From UTCFX2 sp963726375 (lineage in GTDB: Bacteria > Chloroflexota > Anaerolineae > Anaerolineales > UBA4823): a stretch of DNA of 64,000 nucleotides. The notes under the pieces are model-generated. The model searched no databases. It saw only the letters and a program-made list of their open reading frames with translations, and was not told where the DNA came from. Numbering within the stretch: the first letter of the stretch is position 1; the number at the start of each line of letters is the position of its first letter. The translations under genes and the position numbers were made by a program. Positions 10,326 to 20,443 of the stretch are shown piece by piece. The stretch spans positions 744,001 through 808,000 of the forward strand of contig CAVSCE010000008.1 in the NCBI GenBank assembly GCA_963726375.1, read 5' to 3'.

Positions 10326-11000
10326 TTACTCGCTCCAGCCCTCGGCACCGATCAATGGGACAAACGCAACGGCAAGGATCGTCTCGGTCCTGAAAAACTC
10401 TCCCTGGCGCTGCCAGCGCTCCAGGTACTGGCTGCCCCGGCTGCCGACAGGGATGACCAGGTATTTGCCGTCTTCTAATTGTTCGAGCAGCGATTTTGGG
10501 GCATTTGGAGCTGCGGCCGTCACGATAATCCCATCGAAAGGTGCAAATTCCAGGAGACCTTTGGAACCGTCGCCAACAAGCACCCGAACGTTATCCACCC
10601 CTATATTTTTCAAGTTGGTTTCGGCTTCCTGTGCCAGCAGGTTGTGCCGCTCGATGGTGAATACCTCAGCGGCGATCTGGGCAAGAACTGCGGCCTGATA
10701 GCCGGAACCTGTGCCGATTTCGAGCAGCTTCTCGCCACCTTTCAGCTCGAGCAGATCCGTCATCAGTGCGACAATATACGGCTGGGAGATCGTCTGGCCG
10801 CTGCTGATCGGGAGCGGGCCGTCCGAGTAGGCGGCATAACGGTATTGCTCGGGCACAAAGACATGGCGCGGCACGGAGCGCATAGCCCCTAATACCAGCT
10901 CATCCTTGACGCCGCGCCGGGCAATTTGCTGTTCGATCATCCGGTCGCAGAGCGACTCGTAAGTGTCTTCTTCGTCCATCGACCAGCCTGAAGGGAACAC
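10326..11000 (-). CDS. pcm: Protein-L-isoaspartate O-methyltransferase
   Basis: This 224-residue cytoplasmic enzyme uses S-adenosylmethionine to methylate isoaspartyl residues and start their repair. The family motifs are clear: RHVFVPEQYRYAAYSDGPLPI, GQTISQPYIVALM (substrate site) and LLEIGTGSGYQAAVLA (SAM motif I), then DGIIVTAAA. It is the last gene of a minus-strand operon, four bases after the stop of the F420-type oxidoreductase. The upstream neighbours (peptidase, thioesterase) make a general housekeeping group. No frameshift. Confidence 0.95.
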   Translation of the reverse strand: MFPSGWSMDEEDTYESLCDRMIEQQIARRGVKDELVLGAMRSVPRHVFVPEQYRYAAYSDGPLPISSGQTISQPYIVALMTDLLELKGGEKLLEIGTGSGYQAAVLAQIAAEVFTIERHNLLAQEAETNLKNIGVDNVRVLVGDGSKGLLEFAPFDGIIVTAAAPNAPKSLLEQLEDGKYLVIPVGSRGSQYLERWQRQGEFFRTETILAVAFVPLIGAEGWSE

Positions 11001-11004
11001 CTGC

Positions 11005-12007
11005 TTAACGCTTTATTTCAGCGGATAACCTCTTCCAGAATTCATCGCGCTGACCGGGGTAGAAAGGGAGATAGAGGCTTATCCGGTCGACCAGGCCTGC
11101 ATAGCGCTGTTTCAGCTGCTCGCCAATCTGTTCGGGTTTGCACACAATAGCAAATGTCCCAAGCATTTCGTCGCTCACCTGAGCAGGGAGGCCTCCCCAG
11201 TCTCCAGCACGAACCAGCCCGGATAGCTTATCTGCAGCCGCCTCCCATCCGTGGAGGGCCATGACGGCGCGGTAGGAAGGCGTGGAAGCGTAGAAACCGA
11301 TCTGGGCGCGGACCAGCAGGTCTTCTTCAGGTGAAGTGACCACAAAGGCCGTGGCCGAGACTGCGATCTGATCCCGGCTCCTGCCAGTTTTTTTCAGGCC
11401 TGCCTGAATAGCGGGCGTCAGGACCTCTGCCAGGTAGCGAGGCGAATGGAAGGGGTGGACAACGAAACCATCAGCCAGCTCGCCGGCCAGGCGCGCCAGC
11501 CCGGTATTCACGCCGGCGATAAAAATCGGAATGTTTGGATGGGGGATCGGACCAGGATTAAAGAACGGCGTCATCAGGCTGAGCCTGTAATACTCGCCAC
11601 GGAAGTTCAGGGGACTGCCGGTTTGCCAGGACTGCCAGAAGGCGCGAATTGCCTGGATCTGCTCTCCCAGCTTGCCAGTAACAGAATCCGGCCAGGGCAT
11701 CCCAAAGCGCTTCTCGATATGCGGTTTAACCTGAGTGCCTAGCCCGAGGATAAAACGTCCGCCTGAACTTTGCGCCAGGTCCCAGGAGGTGTATGCGAGG
11801 GTCGCCGGGCTGCGGGCGAAGGCGATTGCGACAGCAGTCCCAAAATGAATATTTGGAGCGTGCTCCGCGATCAGCGCCCCTGGAAGGAAAGGGTCGTGCA
11901 TCGTCTCTGAGGTCCAGATGCAGTCGACGCCAAGGGATTTCAGCCGTCCGGGCAATCTCCGGTACGGCATGTAATGAGACAGGTGGAAGCGAGACATCAA
12001 AAAGCAT
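11005..12007 (-). CDS. LLM-class F420-dependent oxidoreductase (frameshifted)
   Basis: A TIM-barrel flavin/F420 oxidoreductase of the luciferase-like family, substrate unknown. The barrel start MLFDVSLPPVSLHAVPEIAR begins at ATG 12007; the frame shifts at the TTT at 11938-11940, where one base is extra, after which SLGVDCIWTSETMHDPFLPGA continues. Without this correction the first 23 residues are wrong. Typical segments follow: FGTAVAIAFARSPATLAYTSWDL, GRFILGLGTQV and ADGFVVHPFHSPRYL. The corrected length is about 333 residues. It begins 5 bases after the M42 peptidase stop and is translationally close to pcm. A deazaflavin-type nitroreductase homologue at 32604 supports the presence of F420 in this organism. 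Confidence 0.88.
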
Positions 12008-12012
12008 AATGT

Positions 12013-13059
12013 TCAGGATAGAAGGTAGGCGACCAGCCAGCGGGCGGTAGCCTGCAGCGCTTCGAGATGCGTCCGCTCGTAGTTGTGCGAGGCGTCGACG
12101 CCCGGACCGATCAGCGCTACGGCTGCATCTGCTCCGGCCCGCCAAAAAGCCCCACCATCGGATCCGTAGAAGGGATAGATATCCACTTTGTAGGGAATCT
12201 GGTACATCTCCGCCAGCTCGCGAAGGTGATTGCTCAGCCCATGATGGTAAGGACCGCCGGAATCTTTGACACAAACTGTGGCGTGAAATTCATCGGATGC
12301 CTGGCCCTGGCCAACCGCGGCCATATCCACGACGATCAGCTCGCTGACATCTGGCGGGATGCCCGCTGAGGCGCCGTGACCGACCTCTTCGAAATTGCTA
12401 ATGTGGAGGTAGGTGGTCTGTTTCGGTTTAAGTCCGGCATCATGGACGGCTTTGACAGCGGCAAAGATGCATGCCACGCAAGCCTTATCGTCCAGGAAGC
12501 GCGAGCGGAAGAACTGGTTGGTCACTTCAACGCGCGGATCGAAGGCCACAAAATCGCCGATTTCAATCCCCAGGCTGCGGGTTTCTGCGATGGATGCGGT
12601 TCGAGCGTCAAGCCGGACTTCCATCGTTTTCGAGTCGCGGGGGGTTTCTGTTGTCTCTTTGCTGTGGACGTGGGCCGAGGCTTTTTCTATTAAGAGAGAG
12701 CCGCGCACGGTACTACCGTTCCTTGTAAGAACAATGCAGCCTTCCGTCTCGACTGCGTTCCAGACCAGGCCGCCGATTGGGGTCAGCTTGAGCCGGCCAT
12801 CGGGTTTGATTTCTTTGACCATCGCGCCCAGCGTGTCGACATGGGCGGTAAGCGCCCGCGGGGCGGTCTGCTTCTCACCCGTCCAGGAGGCTGTCAGGGC
12901 GCCTTTATGGTTGATCTGCAGAGCCAGCTCGGGGAAAGCCCTGAGGGCACGGCAGGTGAATTCGACCGCGAAGTGGGCATGGCCGGTTGGGCTGGGGATA
13001 TTTAACAGCTCAACCAGGAATTCCTGCAGACTTTGGGTATCAATGGGCGGAAGATCCAT
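12013..13059 (-). CDS. M42-family metallopeptidase (aminopeptidase type)
   Basis: A 348-residue dinuclear zinc or cobalt peptidase of family M42, related to deblocking aminopeptidases that form tetrahedral dodecamers in the cytoplasm. Ligand motifs are visible: TAHVDTLGAMV, RSRFLDDKA, ISNFEEVGHGAS with the catalytic Glu pair, VVDMAAVGQG and SHNYERTH near the end. No signal peptide. It lies 32 bases downstream of the thioesterase and directly before the F420-type oxidoreductase. Older databases call such proteins endoglucanase or cellulase, which is not correct. No frameshift. Confidence 0.92.
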   Translation of the reverse strand: MDLPPIDTQSLQEFLVELLNIPSPTGHAHFAVEFTCRALRAFPELALQINHKGALTASWTGEKQTAPRALTAHVDTLGAMVKEIKPDGRLKLTPIGGLVWNAVETEGCIVLTRNGSTVRGSLLIEKASAHVHSKETTETPRDSKTMEVRLDARTASIAETRSLGIEIGDFVAFDPRVEVTNQFFRSRFLDDKACVACIFAAVKAVHDAGLKPKQTTYLHISNFEEVGHGASAGIPPDVSELIVVDMAAVGQGQASDEFHATVCVKDSGGPYHHGLSNHLRELAEMYQIPYKVDIYPFYGSDGGAFWRAGADAAVALIGPGVDASHNYERTHLEALQATARWLVAYLLS

Positions 13060-13091
13060 GGTGTTCTCCAGGGGAATTCGTCAGGGATGGA

Positions 13092-13520
13092 TCAGCTGCT
13101 TTTTTGCAGCTCCTCATAGGCGGATATCTTCTCCCGCCAGATGTCGGGGAGTGGGATGGTTTGTTCGGCATGATAATCATACGCCACGAGGACGGATGAG
13201 CCAGTGCAGAGCGGCCGGCGGTCGCTGGCATCTTCGAGCTGATATTGCATCGTCAGGCTTTTGGTTCCAAGCCTGCTCACGCGCACCCCCGCTTCGACCG
13301 ACCAACCCAACTCCACCGGAACCAGGAAAGTCAGCTCGGCAGAAGCAAGGATGAACCCGATATCCATGAAAGATCTAAAATCCCACAGGCCAAGCTGGCG
13401 GATGTAGGCGATCCGAGCCTGCTCAAAATAGGTGAGATAGCGAGCGTTGTTGACGTGTTTTTGAGGATCGAGGTCGCTGTAGCGGATTTCGATTGGGTGG
13501 TAGAAGCGGAATGAGCTCAC
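13092..13520 (-). CDS. Acyl-CoA thioesterase, 4HBT hot-dog fold
   Basis: A 142-residue single-domain hot-dog protein that hydrolyses acyl-CoA esters. The N-terminus shows the YbgC/FadM-like motif IRYSDLDPQKHVNNARYLTYFEQAR, where the Asp is the likely catalytic residue. It is the first gene of the minus-strand operon. The start is GTG at 13520. On the minus strand TATAAT lies at 13527-13532, only six bases before this GTG, so the transcript should start at or next to the start codon (leaderless). The substrate, fatty acyl-CoA or aromatic acyl-CoA, cannot be told. Confidence 0.88.
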   Translation of the reverse strand: MSSFRFYHPIEIRYSDLDPQKHVNNARYLTYFEQARIAYIRQLGLWDFRSFMDIGFILASAELTFLVPVELGWSVEAGVRVSRLGTKSLTMQYQLEDASDRRPLCTGSSVLVAYDYHAEQTIPLPDIWREKISAYEELQKSS

Positions 13521-13526
13521 AAGCCG

Positions 13527-13532
13527 ATTATA
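13527..13532 (-). promoter_or_regulatory. -10 box for the thioesterase operon (leaderless arrangement)
   Basis: TATAAT on the minus strand followed by six bases and the GTG start at 13520. The spacing places the transcription start on the start codon. Confidence 0.55.
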
Positions 13533-13616
13533 CCTTTCATGGGAGAATTCTTGACTTCGAAAGACATCGTCTTCTTCGGATCTCGTGTTTTGGGTGAATC
13601 AGGGAATCCGCTGCGG

Positions 13617-13622
13617 TATAAT
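13617..13622 (+). promoter_or_regulatory. -10 box for the TPR gene (leaderless arrangement)
   Basis: TATAAT on the plus strand followed by seven bases and ATG 13630. With the minus-strand box at 13527-13532 it forms a divergent promoter pair about 90 bases apart. Confidence 0.5.
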
Positions 13623-13629
13623 GTGCCGC

Positions 13630-14948
13630 ATGGAAAATAACAATCATGACGAAAACCAACAAACCGATCCAGCGATCGATCCGGTTGAAGACAATAAACA
13701 GAATATTGAAGAAACTATCCCGATGCTATCCAGACTGGATGCGGCAGATCAGAACAACGAACTCGGTGCGACCGCTGCAACACTGGTAGGAGTAAAAAAG
13801 CCCGAAGAATTATCAGACCTGCCGGCTGACTGCGGCTGACCTGCAGGCTGAGCTGCAGGCGGAGTCTTCTGAGGGTAAAGGACATGAGACGACGGGTCCG
13901 GTCATCATAGCAAAGGAAGGGTTTCCGGCCGTACCTGATAAAGCCCAACCGCCTGAGCCAAAGCAAAAAGCAGACCCGGATGGAACCCTCCGGGCGGAAG
14001 CCTCTGCCCTGGTTCATCATACCGCTGCTTGGATTGGCATTCTTACTGCTTGTGCTGCTGCTGAGCGGTTTTGGGGGTTATACGTCCGGGATCGGGCAGC
14101 GAAAAAGCGCTGAAAAAACGCAGGCAGCTCTGGTGATGGATGAACAATTCCAGCTCGGACTGCAAGACATGGAACAGGGCGCATACTCACGGGCGCTGCA
14201 AAGGTTCGAATACGTGGTTGAGCTGAATCCAAGCTACCCTGGGATCACCGAAAAGCTTGCTGAAGTGATGCTCGAGATCAATACTACAGCCACACCGACA
14301 TTGCTGCCGACCGGGACGCTCACTCCTACCCCAGACACACGCGACAGCGAGCAGCTGTTTGCCCAGGCTGAGCAGGCGTTGGCCGCGAGCAATTGGAACG
14401 GCGCGATCGAGAACCTACTCGCGCTGCGCAAAGCGGATGCGGCTTTCCGAGCAATCGATGTCGATGGGATGCTCTTCCTGGCTCTGCGCAATCAGGGGCG
14501 CGATAAGATCCTCAAAGAAGCGGACCTGGAAGGCGGAATGTACGACCTGACCCTGGCGAACAAATTCGGCCCGCTGGATGCCGAAGCTTCCGGCCTGCTG
14601 AGCTGGAGCGAGCTTTATATCACCGGGGCGAGCTTCTGGGGGATCGATTGGGAACAAGCGGTGAACTATTTCTCGCAGGTCGCCCCACAGCTGCCGAATC
14701 TGATGGACGGCTCGAAGATGACCGCCACCGAGCGGCTGCGCCAGGCGCTTTTTGAGCTGGGCAACACGCAGGCGAGCAACGGACAGTTCTGCAAGGCAGT
14801 CAGGTCATATCAGCAATCCCTGGCGATCGCTCAGGACCCCAGCGTTCAGCAGGCAGGCGAGCTAGCTGCAAAAAATTGCGAGGGAGGCGGAGGGGCGGAG
14901 GCAACCCCGAAACCCAATAAAAAGAATAAAGCTACTCCAAGCCCATAA
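13630..14948 (+). CDS. Single-pass membrane protein with TPR-like C-terminus (two frameshifts)
   Basis: The protein has an acidic, Gln/Asn-rich N-terminal cytoplasmic segment, one strong membrane helix (WFIIPLLGLAFLLLVLLL, about residue 120) and an outer helical part with TPR-like pairs (YSRALQRFEYVVELNP, CKAVRSYQQSLAIAQ) and a Thr-Pro linker (TPTLLPTGTLTPTP). It ends in a Lys-rich, Pro-rich tail. The N-terminal frame ends at 13839, a middle frame carries ADLQAELQAESSEGKGHE up to about 13978, and the main frame follows; shifts lie near 13826 and 13978. With both corrected the protein is about 438 residues. A scaffold or envelope-stress role is possible, but nothing specific can be said. Confidence 0.75.
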
Positions 14949-14991
14949 CCACTCTCAGGACCTGACAGGATCTGTCATTTCGTTCATCGTT

Positions 14992-15279
14992 TCAAGCACG
15001 GATTGTGACCGAAGAATACACCCTCGTCGTACAGGCAAGCCGGATCCCAGAAAAACGATCTGATTCAGAAATTGCGCTGATCTCGTCGCTCGTTGGCGGG
15101 GAGACCAGACCATCCAGGACCATCAGGCGGCATTCGCCGCATTCGCCCTGTCCGCCGCAGGTTGACCGCAGCGAGATGCCTGCTTTCGAGGCAGCGCCTA
15201 ATAAATTGGTTCCCGGTGAGACAACAACCGTCACCCTGGACACTTCGAAGTGAACCAGAAGCTGTTTTTGCAGAACCAT
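14992..15279 (-). CDS. [2Fe-2S] ferredoxin, stand-alone
   Basis: A 95-residue ferredoxin with the plant/adrenodoxin-type cluster motif STCGGQGECGECRL (three Cys) and the fourth Cys in RLACTTRV. In many anaerobes this domain is the N-terminus of a larger activator of corrinoid proteins; here a stop follows directly and no ASKHA-type domain continues, so it is a single electron carrier unless another error hides a longer gene. The start is uncertain, since GTG codons also occur about 14 codons downstream of the ATG used. It lies alone between two plus-strand genes. Confidence 0.85.
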   Translation of the reverse strand: MVLQKQLLVHFEVSRVTVVVSPGTNLLGAASKAGISLRSTCGGQGECGECRLMVLDGLVSPPTSDEISAISESDRFSGIRLACTTRVYSSVTIRA

Positions 15280-15459
15280 CCGATTGTCTCGGCTTTTTCC
15301 CGGGCAAGAATGGTCGAATGATAAACCAGGACCAGCACGCTGGCAAGGTTAAGGGATGGGATTGAGATGTATAATGGATTGCACTTCAGATGGCTTCCCA
15401 TCATTTTTGAAAAACTGTCTGGTCCACCATCTGGGAAGCCCAGCAGCGACAATTAGATA

Positions 15460-18019
15460 ATGCGCAGGTCTTATCTACCACCCTTGATGATCCTAATCCT
15501 GATGCTGGCCTGTCAGGTCGTGCCAACACCGCCGGCGCTGCGGAGCACGTCAACACCGATCGAGGTCAAAAAGAGCTCTACACCCAGGCTCCCAACCTCA
15601 ACGACAACAGCCACGGCAGTCTCCAACCCGACCGCTTCATCGCCAAGTACACCTTCCCCTGGTGGGCTGGCTGAATTTCCCTATCGAGGAGACCTCCCTT
15701 TTGCTGCGATCGAGCGAACGAACCAGGTTATCGATCCCCTCACGAACAGCTGGCCGATCGATCTACCGGTTCCGATGGCAGAAATTCGCAATATTAAGGT
15801 GGCAGATGGGTTATCCCTGCGCCAGCGGGACCTGCTGGCACAACAAGGTTTTTTAATCATCCGGAGCCATGAACCACAGTTCAGCGAAATCCAAAGGAAT
15901 GTCTCCTGGGCTTACGGACAACCGTATCTTCTGACAGCTGATGCTGCAAGCCACGCATTGAAGGTATCCCTAGACCAGCTGCTGAAAGCACTGGAGCGTG
16001 AAGAGCTGAACAGGCGGCTGCGCATGCTTACCGAGACAACTCTGCGCCAGGTGGAATCTTATTTTCCTTTACTGGCAGGATCAGAACTTGAAGACGATGC
16101 CCGCCTGGCAGCGGCATATCTGGGCGTCGGCCTGCGGCTGCTGGACCCGGCGGCGCCGCTCGATTCTGAACTGGAAGCGATGATCATGCCACAGGTGGAG
16201 CAGATACTCGCAGGCAGGGGGCTGGAAGAAGCGGCGCTTTTCCCAGGCCTGAGCGAAAATTTCCAGCTTTATCAACCTGAGGGGCATTATCGCGGCAACT
16301 CAAGCCTGGAGGCGTATTTTCGCGGTAAGACCTGGCTGGAACGGATTTATTTCCCGATGGGAGAAGCTGGTTCAGGAACGGGTACCGAATTTGTGCCCTT
16401 GATATTAACCCTTGCACTTCGCCAATCAGCGACAGAGATGGGACATTCAACCCATGAATGGACCCGAATTGTCGAGACCCTGAATTTCTTTGAGGGGGTC
16501 CGCTACGGGGGCGGACCTCCTGAAACAGCAATATTAATGGACCGGGCTTACGGAGTGGGCGCGACGATCCTCGGGCTGCAAGATCAACCTCAGCTGGATA
16601 TTTTCCGCTCGTTGGTTCGCGATCTCCCCTTTCCCCAAACAGACCCGGTGCTCGTGTTGGAGCCTTCCGGTGAGGACCGGGAAAAATCATGGAGCCTTCT
16701 GGGGATGCACTATTCGATCCATTCGTTAGCCATGCAGAGATTTGCACAGGAGCTCCCTCCGGATGCAGATTCCACATTCCTGCTTCCCGGCGGCCTGGAA
16801 CTGATGGGAGTCCTTGGCTCAGATCTGGCGATGAAAGCAAGGCTTCAGGAAGGGGCGGAGGTGCGGATCGATCCCGAAATCGTCGAGAATTTGAGCCAAA
16901 TTATCCTCAACCAGCCCGAGGCGGATTGGGAGGCCTCCATGGGCAACCTGTGGCTGGACGGCTTTCGGGACCGGCTAAGAATTTCAGAGGCTAAACATGC
17001 GGATTCTGTTTTTCCCGGCGAGGCTGCAGGGCTTTGGGCAGAGAAAGAACTTAACAGCATCCTGGGCAGCTGGGCTGATTTGCAGTCCGAATCGGCTGAA
17101 ACTTCATTATTAGCTGAGGAGACCGGGGGTGAAGAGATTGAGGAGATCAATTCGAGGTTTCCCCCATCCCCTGGATTTGTTGAGCCAGAGCCGCTGTATT
17201 TCTACACGCTGTCTCGAATTGCGTTTATGGCTGCCGAAGGACTTCGGGAACGAAACCTGACCGGAATCTTTCAGCTCTCGACCGGAACGCCTCAGCTTGA
17301 ACGGGCAGCTACTCGAACTGCTGGATCTCGCTGACCGCTTGCAGCGGCTGGGCGACATCGCTTTAAGGGAGTTAACCGGGGAACCGCCCAATGAAGCAGA
17401 TTATGCCCTGATCCAGGCTCCACTTGGAATTGCAGAAGACCAGAGGCTGAAAAGCAGCGCTTCAGCAGGCAGTGCAAAGGATCCGGAACCCTCTTCTTTA
17501 GCCGGGACTGCATTTTTTGATTTTGGGGGAGATCGCATCCTTCAGGTGGCTACTGGTGATCTTGACCGGATTTATATGCTGATACCGCTTCGTGATGGGG
17601 TCTATATTGCCCAAGGAGGGGTGTACTCTTATTACGAGTTTTCGCCGCACCGCGACCGGCAGATGGACGATGAATCCTGGCGCTTGATGCTGATCCATTC
17701 GCCGCCGGACCGGCCAGCCTGGGTGGAAAAATCGCTTTTGTCGGATGGGACAGCTGTAGAAGTGTTGGCTTACCGGATAGGCGATGTTTATCGGGTCTTG
17801 CCTGAAGCAGGTATGCTTCAACTGCGCAGCTCTCCGTTCCGAGATGCCCGCGTTGTTCAGCTTGCCGTGCCTGGGGAATACCTGGAGATTGTTTCCGGTC
17901 CTGTGAAAGCAAATGGATTAGAATGGTGGGAAGTTCGCCTCAGCCGGGACTCGTCAGAAACATTCCAGGGCTGGATCGTTGAAAACCAGGATTGGATCGA
18001 GAGAGCCTGGCGAAGATAA
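15460..18019 (+). CDS. DUF3160 lipoprotein with C-terminal SH3-like segment (frameshifted)
   Basis: About 852 residues after joining two frames. The N-terminus is a lipoprotein signal peptide with lipobox LMLACQ, followed by a Ser/Thr/Pro-rich linker and a long DUF3160 domain (QQGFLIIRSHEPQFSEIQ, YLLTADAASHALKVSLDQLL, GHSTHEWTRIVETLNFFEG). The frame shifts near 17285-17297; the next frame continues as NGQLLELLDLADRLQRLGDIAL. The last 100 residues contain a bacterial SH3-type fold signature (YLEIVSGPVKANGLEWWEVRL). The protein is likely anchored on the outer face of the membrane and may bind the cell wall. Function of DUF3160 is unknown. Confidence 0.85.
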
Positions 18020-18036
18020 TTGACGAGGAAGTACAC

Positions 18037-19021
18037 ATGATCCGTACAATCTATTACTCGAAAGATGGCAAATTGCAAACTGAAATCAGCCAGATCGATG
18101 CGGCGTTTGCGCTGCACGATCAAGACGGCCTCGTCTGGATGGATTTCATTGATGCGCCGAACGAGGAATCCGAGCCCATCCTGCGAAAGACTTTCGGATT
18201 TCACCCGCTCGCGATTGATGACGCCCTGCGAGAAATTCATGTGCCAAAGCTGGATGACTGGGGGAGTTTTCTTATACATCGTTATCCATGCCGTTCTTTT
18301 CGACCAGGCGGAAGGGGACGTAGAGACCAACGAGCTTGATATCTTTCTGGGGAAAAACTATCTCGTTACCCACCACGACCAGCCGATTGATGCGGTGGAG
18401 CGGGTCTGGCAGGCGCTGCAGCGAGACGAGCGCCACCTGAAGAACGGTCCCGACCATCTGCTTTATTTGATTGTCGACGAGATCGCGACAAGCTTTATGG
18501 GGGTGGTTGATCAGCTTGATAAGAGCATCGATGGTCTGGAAGAGGAGATTTTTCAAGACCGGGAAGTGGGCACGCTTACAAAGCTCTTTTCTGTGAAACG
18601 ATCGGTACTGTACCTGCGGCGGATCCTGGCGCCGCAGCGGGAAGTGCTGAACAAGCTGGCGCGGGATGATTACCAGATGATCGATGCCGTCGACCGGGTC
18701 TATTTTCGAGATGTCTACGATCACATGGTCCGGCTGTACGATATTATCGAGGGGGTCCGCGATCTGGTTAGCGGCACGCTGGAGATCTATCTATCTGTCA
18801 TGAACAACCGCCTGAACGACGTGATGAAGACTCTTACCATCATCACCACATTGTTCATGCCGATTTCATTCATTGCCAGTTTTTTTGGGATGAATTTCTT
18901 TCAACCGACGACACCATTGAACATCTGGACCGGCCTCCCTGCATTTGTCATCACCCTTTTGATCGTCGTGTTAACCCCGTTCGGGATGTTCATGTGGATG
19001 CGCCGCAGGAGATGGATGTAG
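18037..19021 (+). CDS. corA: CorA-family magnesium/cobalt transporter (frameshifted)
   Basis: A pentameric Mg2+ channel with a large cytoplasmic N-domain and two C-terminal membrane helices. The signature GMN is present in FFGMNFFQ between the helices, and the loop after it carries acidic or polar residues as usual. The start ATG 18037 has GAGGAA seven bases upstream. The frame shifts near 18262-18275, where the N-domain DDWG continues as VFLYIVIHAVLFDQAEGDVE. Corrected length is about 327 residues. It starts 17 bases after the DUF3160 stop and is followed by a YbaK-type gene at 14 bases, suggesting one transcript. Confidence 0.93.
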
Positions 19022-19035
19022 ACAAGGAAACCACA

Positions 19036-19521
19036 ATGGAAGAATTAAGCCCAAGCGCCCAGCGGGTACAGCGGGCCCTCGACAGCTGCGGAGTGCAGCT
19101 GATCGTAGTAGAGCTGCCAGCCTCCACCCGTACAGCCCTCGACGCTGCGCAGGCGGTTGGCTGCCAGGTTGGGCAGATCATCAAATCGCTGGTTTTTAAG
19201 GGTAAACGGAGCGAGCGACCGATCCTGGTGATCGCCAGCGGGATCAACCGGGTCGACGAAAAGCGGATTGAGGCGTTGATCGGGGAACCGCTCGGCAAGG
19301 CGGACGCAGACTTCGTCCGCAGCCATACTGGTTTTGTGATCGGCGGAGTCCCGCCGGTCGGTCATACCGAAAAAATCCAGACTTTCATTGATGAAGACCT
19401 GTTCCAGTACGATCAATTATGGGCAGCGGCCGGGACTCCGAACGCGGTGTTCAGGCTTTCGGCGGAAGACCTGCTGAAGATTTCAGATGGGATCGTGACT
19501 GCGATCAAACAAGAGATGTAA
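19036..19521 (+). CDS. YbaK/EbsC-type aminoacyl-tRNA deacylase
   Basis: A 161-residue protein of the YbaK/ProX editing family, which removes wrong amino acids from tRNA, commonly Cys from tRNA-Pro. Motifs: QVGQIIKSLVFKGK with the conserved lysine, PILVIASGINRVDEKRI, FVIGGVPPVGH and the final GTPNAVFRLSAEDLLKI. The ATG at 19036 has AAGGA about eight bases upstream. It follows corA closely and is the last gene of the plus-strand run; a 9-bp hairpin lies between it and the convergent DUF92 gene. No frameshift. Confidence 0.92.
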   Translation: MEELSPSAQRVQRALDSCGVQLIVVELPASTRTALDAAQAVGCQVGQIIKSLVFKGKRSERPILVIASGINRVDEKRIEALIGEPLGKADADFVRSHTGFVIGGVPPVGHTEKIQTFIDEDLFQYDQLWAAAGTPNAVFRLSAEDLLKISDGIVTAIKQEM

Positions 19522-19547
19522 GCCGGGGGAATTGTTCGACCGGTTTT

Positions 19548-19570
19548 GTTCAGGATTGAATATCCTGAAC
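19548..19570. terminator. Hairpin between convergent genes
   Basis: GTTCAGGAT (19548-19556) and ATCCTGAAC (19562-19570) form a perfect 9-bp stem with a 5-base loop between the YbaK-type gene and the DUF92 gene, whose stop codon it touches. No T run follows on either strand, so it may act as a weak shared terminator or as an mRNA 3' end structure. Confidence 0.45.
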
Positions 19571-20372
19571 TACAGAGCCAATCCGGCCATGAAAGCGAGG
19601 CTTACCAGCGCGCCAGCAATTGAGGCCAGAAAATTGACCCAATCATTGTCCAGCCAGCGCCAACCGCGCAAGGGGACGGTGGGCGTTCCGCAAAGATGGA
19701 CCGGGAAGCGCTCAGTCTCCTTCTGCAGCTCGGGCACCAGTAGATTGATTGGATCGTCGCCCCGAGGAGGGAATCAAAAAAGGCGCCAATCAGCCCACCC
19801 AGCACGGCGGCAGTGATCACTAAAATAATTGGATCCGAAGGGGAAAACAGCGCAGCGATCAATCCTACCAAGAAAGCCCCGGCGAACGCCGCCAGGCTGC
19901 CCATCAGGCTGATGCCGCCAGAGGTGCCGCGCTCGACCGGTTTCCAATTGCGGATCAGCCGAGGGGGAGTGGGGTTCAGGACTCCCAGCTCGGTCGCCCA
20001 GGTGTCCGCATTAACCGCAGCCATCGCCCCTATAAATGCAAACCAGGGCCAAGATTCGGAAGGGAAAAGGGAATGCATTACTGCAAGAAGGGCTCCGAGC
20101 CCGCCGTTGGCGAGGACCTGACCCGCATCTCTGCGGCTGCCTTTGGAGAATTTTTCACTTAAGGCATTCTTTTGTCTGGTGAAGAGCCGTGAAAGCAGGC
20201 TGGAAGAGATAAAAAACGTCATCAAAAGCACTGCCCACGGCAATCCACCCAATCCGAATATCAAACCACCGCTGACAGCCGCAGCGATTGCGCCGCTGCG
20301 GCTGAGAGCTCCAGCCCGAAAAGCCAGCGCAGCGACAATGATTCCAAGGGAAAATCCGATTATAAGATCCAT
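19570..20372 (-). CDS. DUF92 (TMEM19-like) membrane protein (frameshifted)
   Basis: About 267 residues with six or more membrane helices. The family signatures are VLANGGLGALLAVMHSLFP, AAVNADTWATELGVLN and GGLIGAFFDSLLGATIQ, followed by a Cys-containing segment IYWCPSC. The frame shifts near 19722 (an AGG/GAG region); the second frame continues KETERFPVHLCGTPTVPL and ends WVNFLASIAGALVSL. The stop is then at 19570-19572, not where the uncorrected frame ends. I chose ATG 20372, preceded by GAGG. Function: in some organisms DUF92 proteins act in prenyl or phytyl phosphate metabolism, but here this is unknown. Confidence 0.88.
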
Positions 20373-20443
20373 ATGCCTCAAGCTTATCGATGAAGATTAT
20401 TTGATGAAAGCGCCTTAATTCATCCTTGATGGAAGAAATCCAA

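Noticed and set aside
12413..13354. A 313-codon plus-strand frame over the M42 peptidase and thioesterase
   Set aside because: Antisense shadow with Arg/Ser-rich composition and no recognisable motif.
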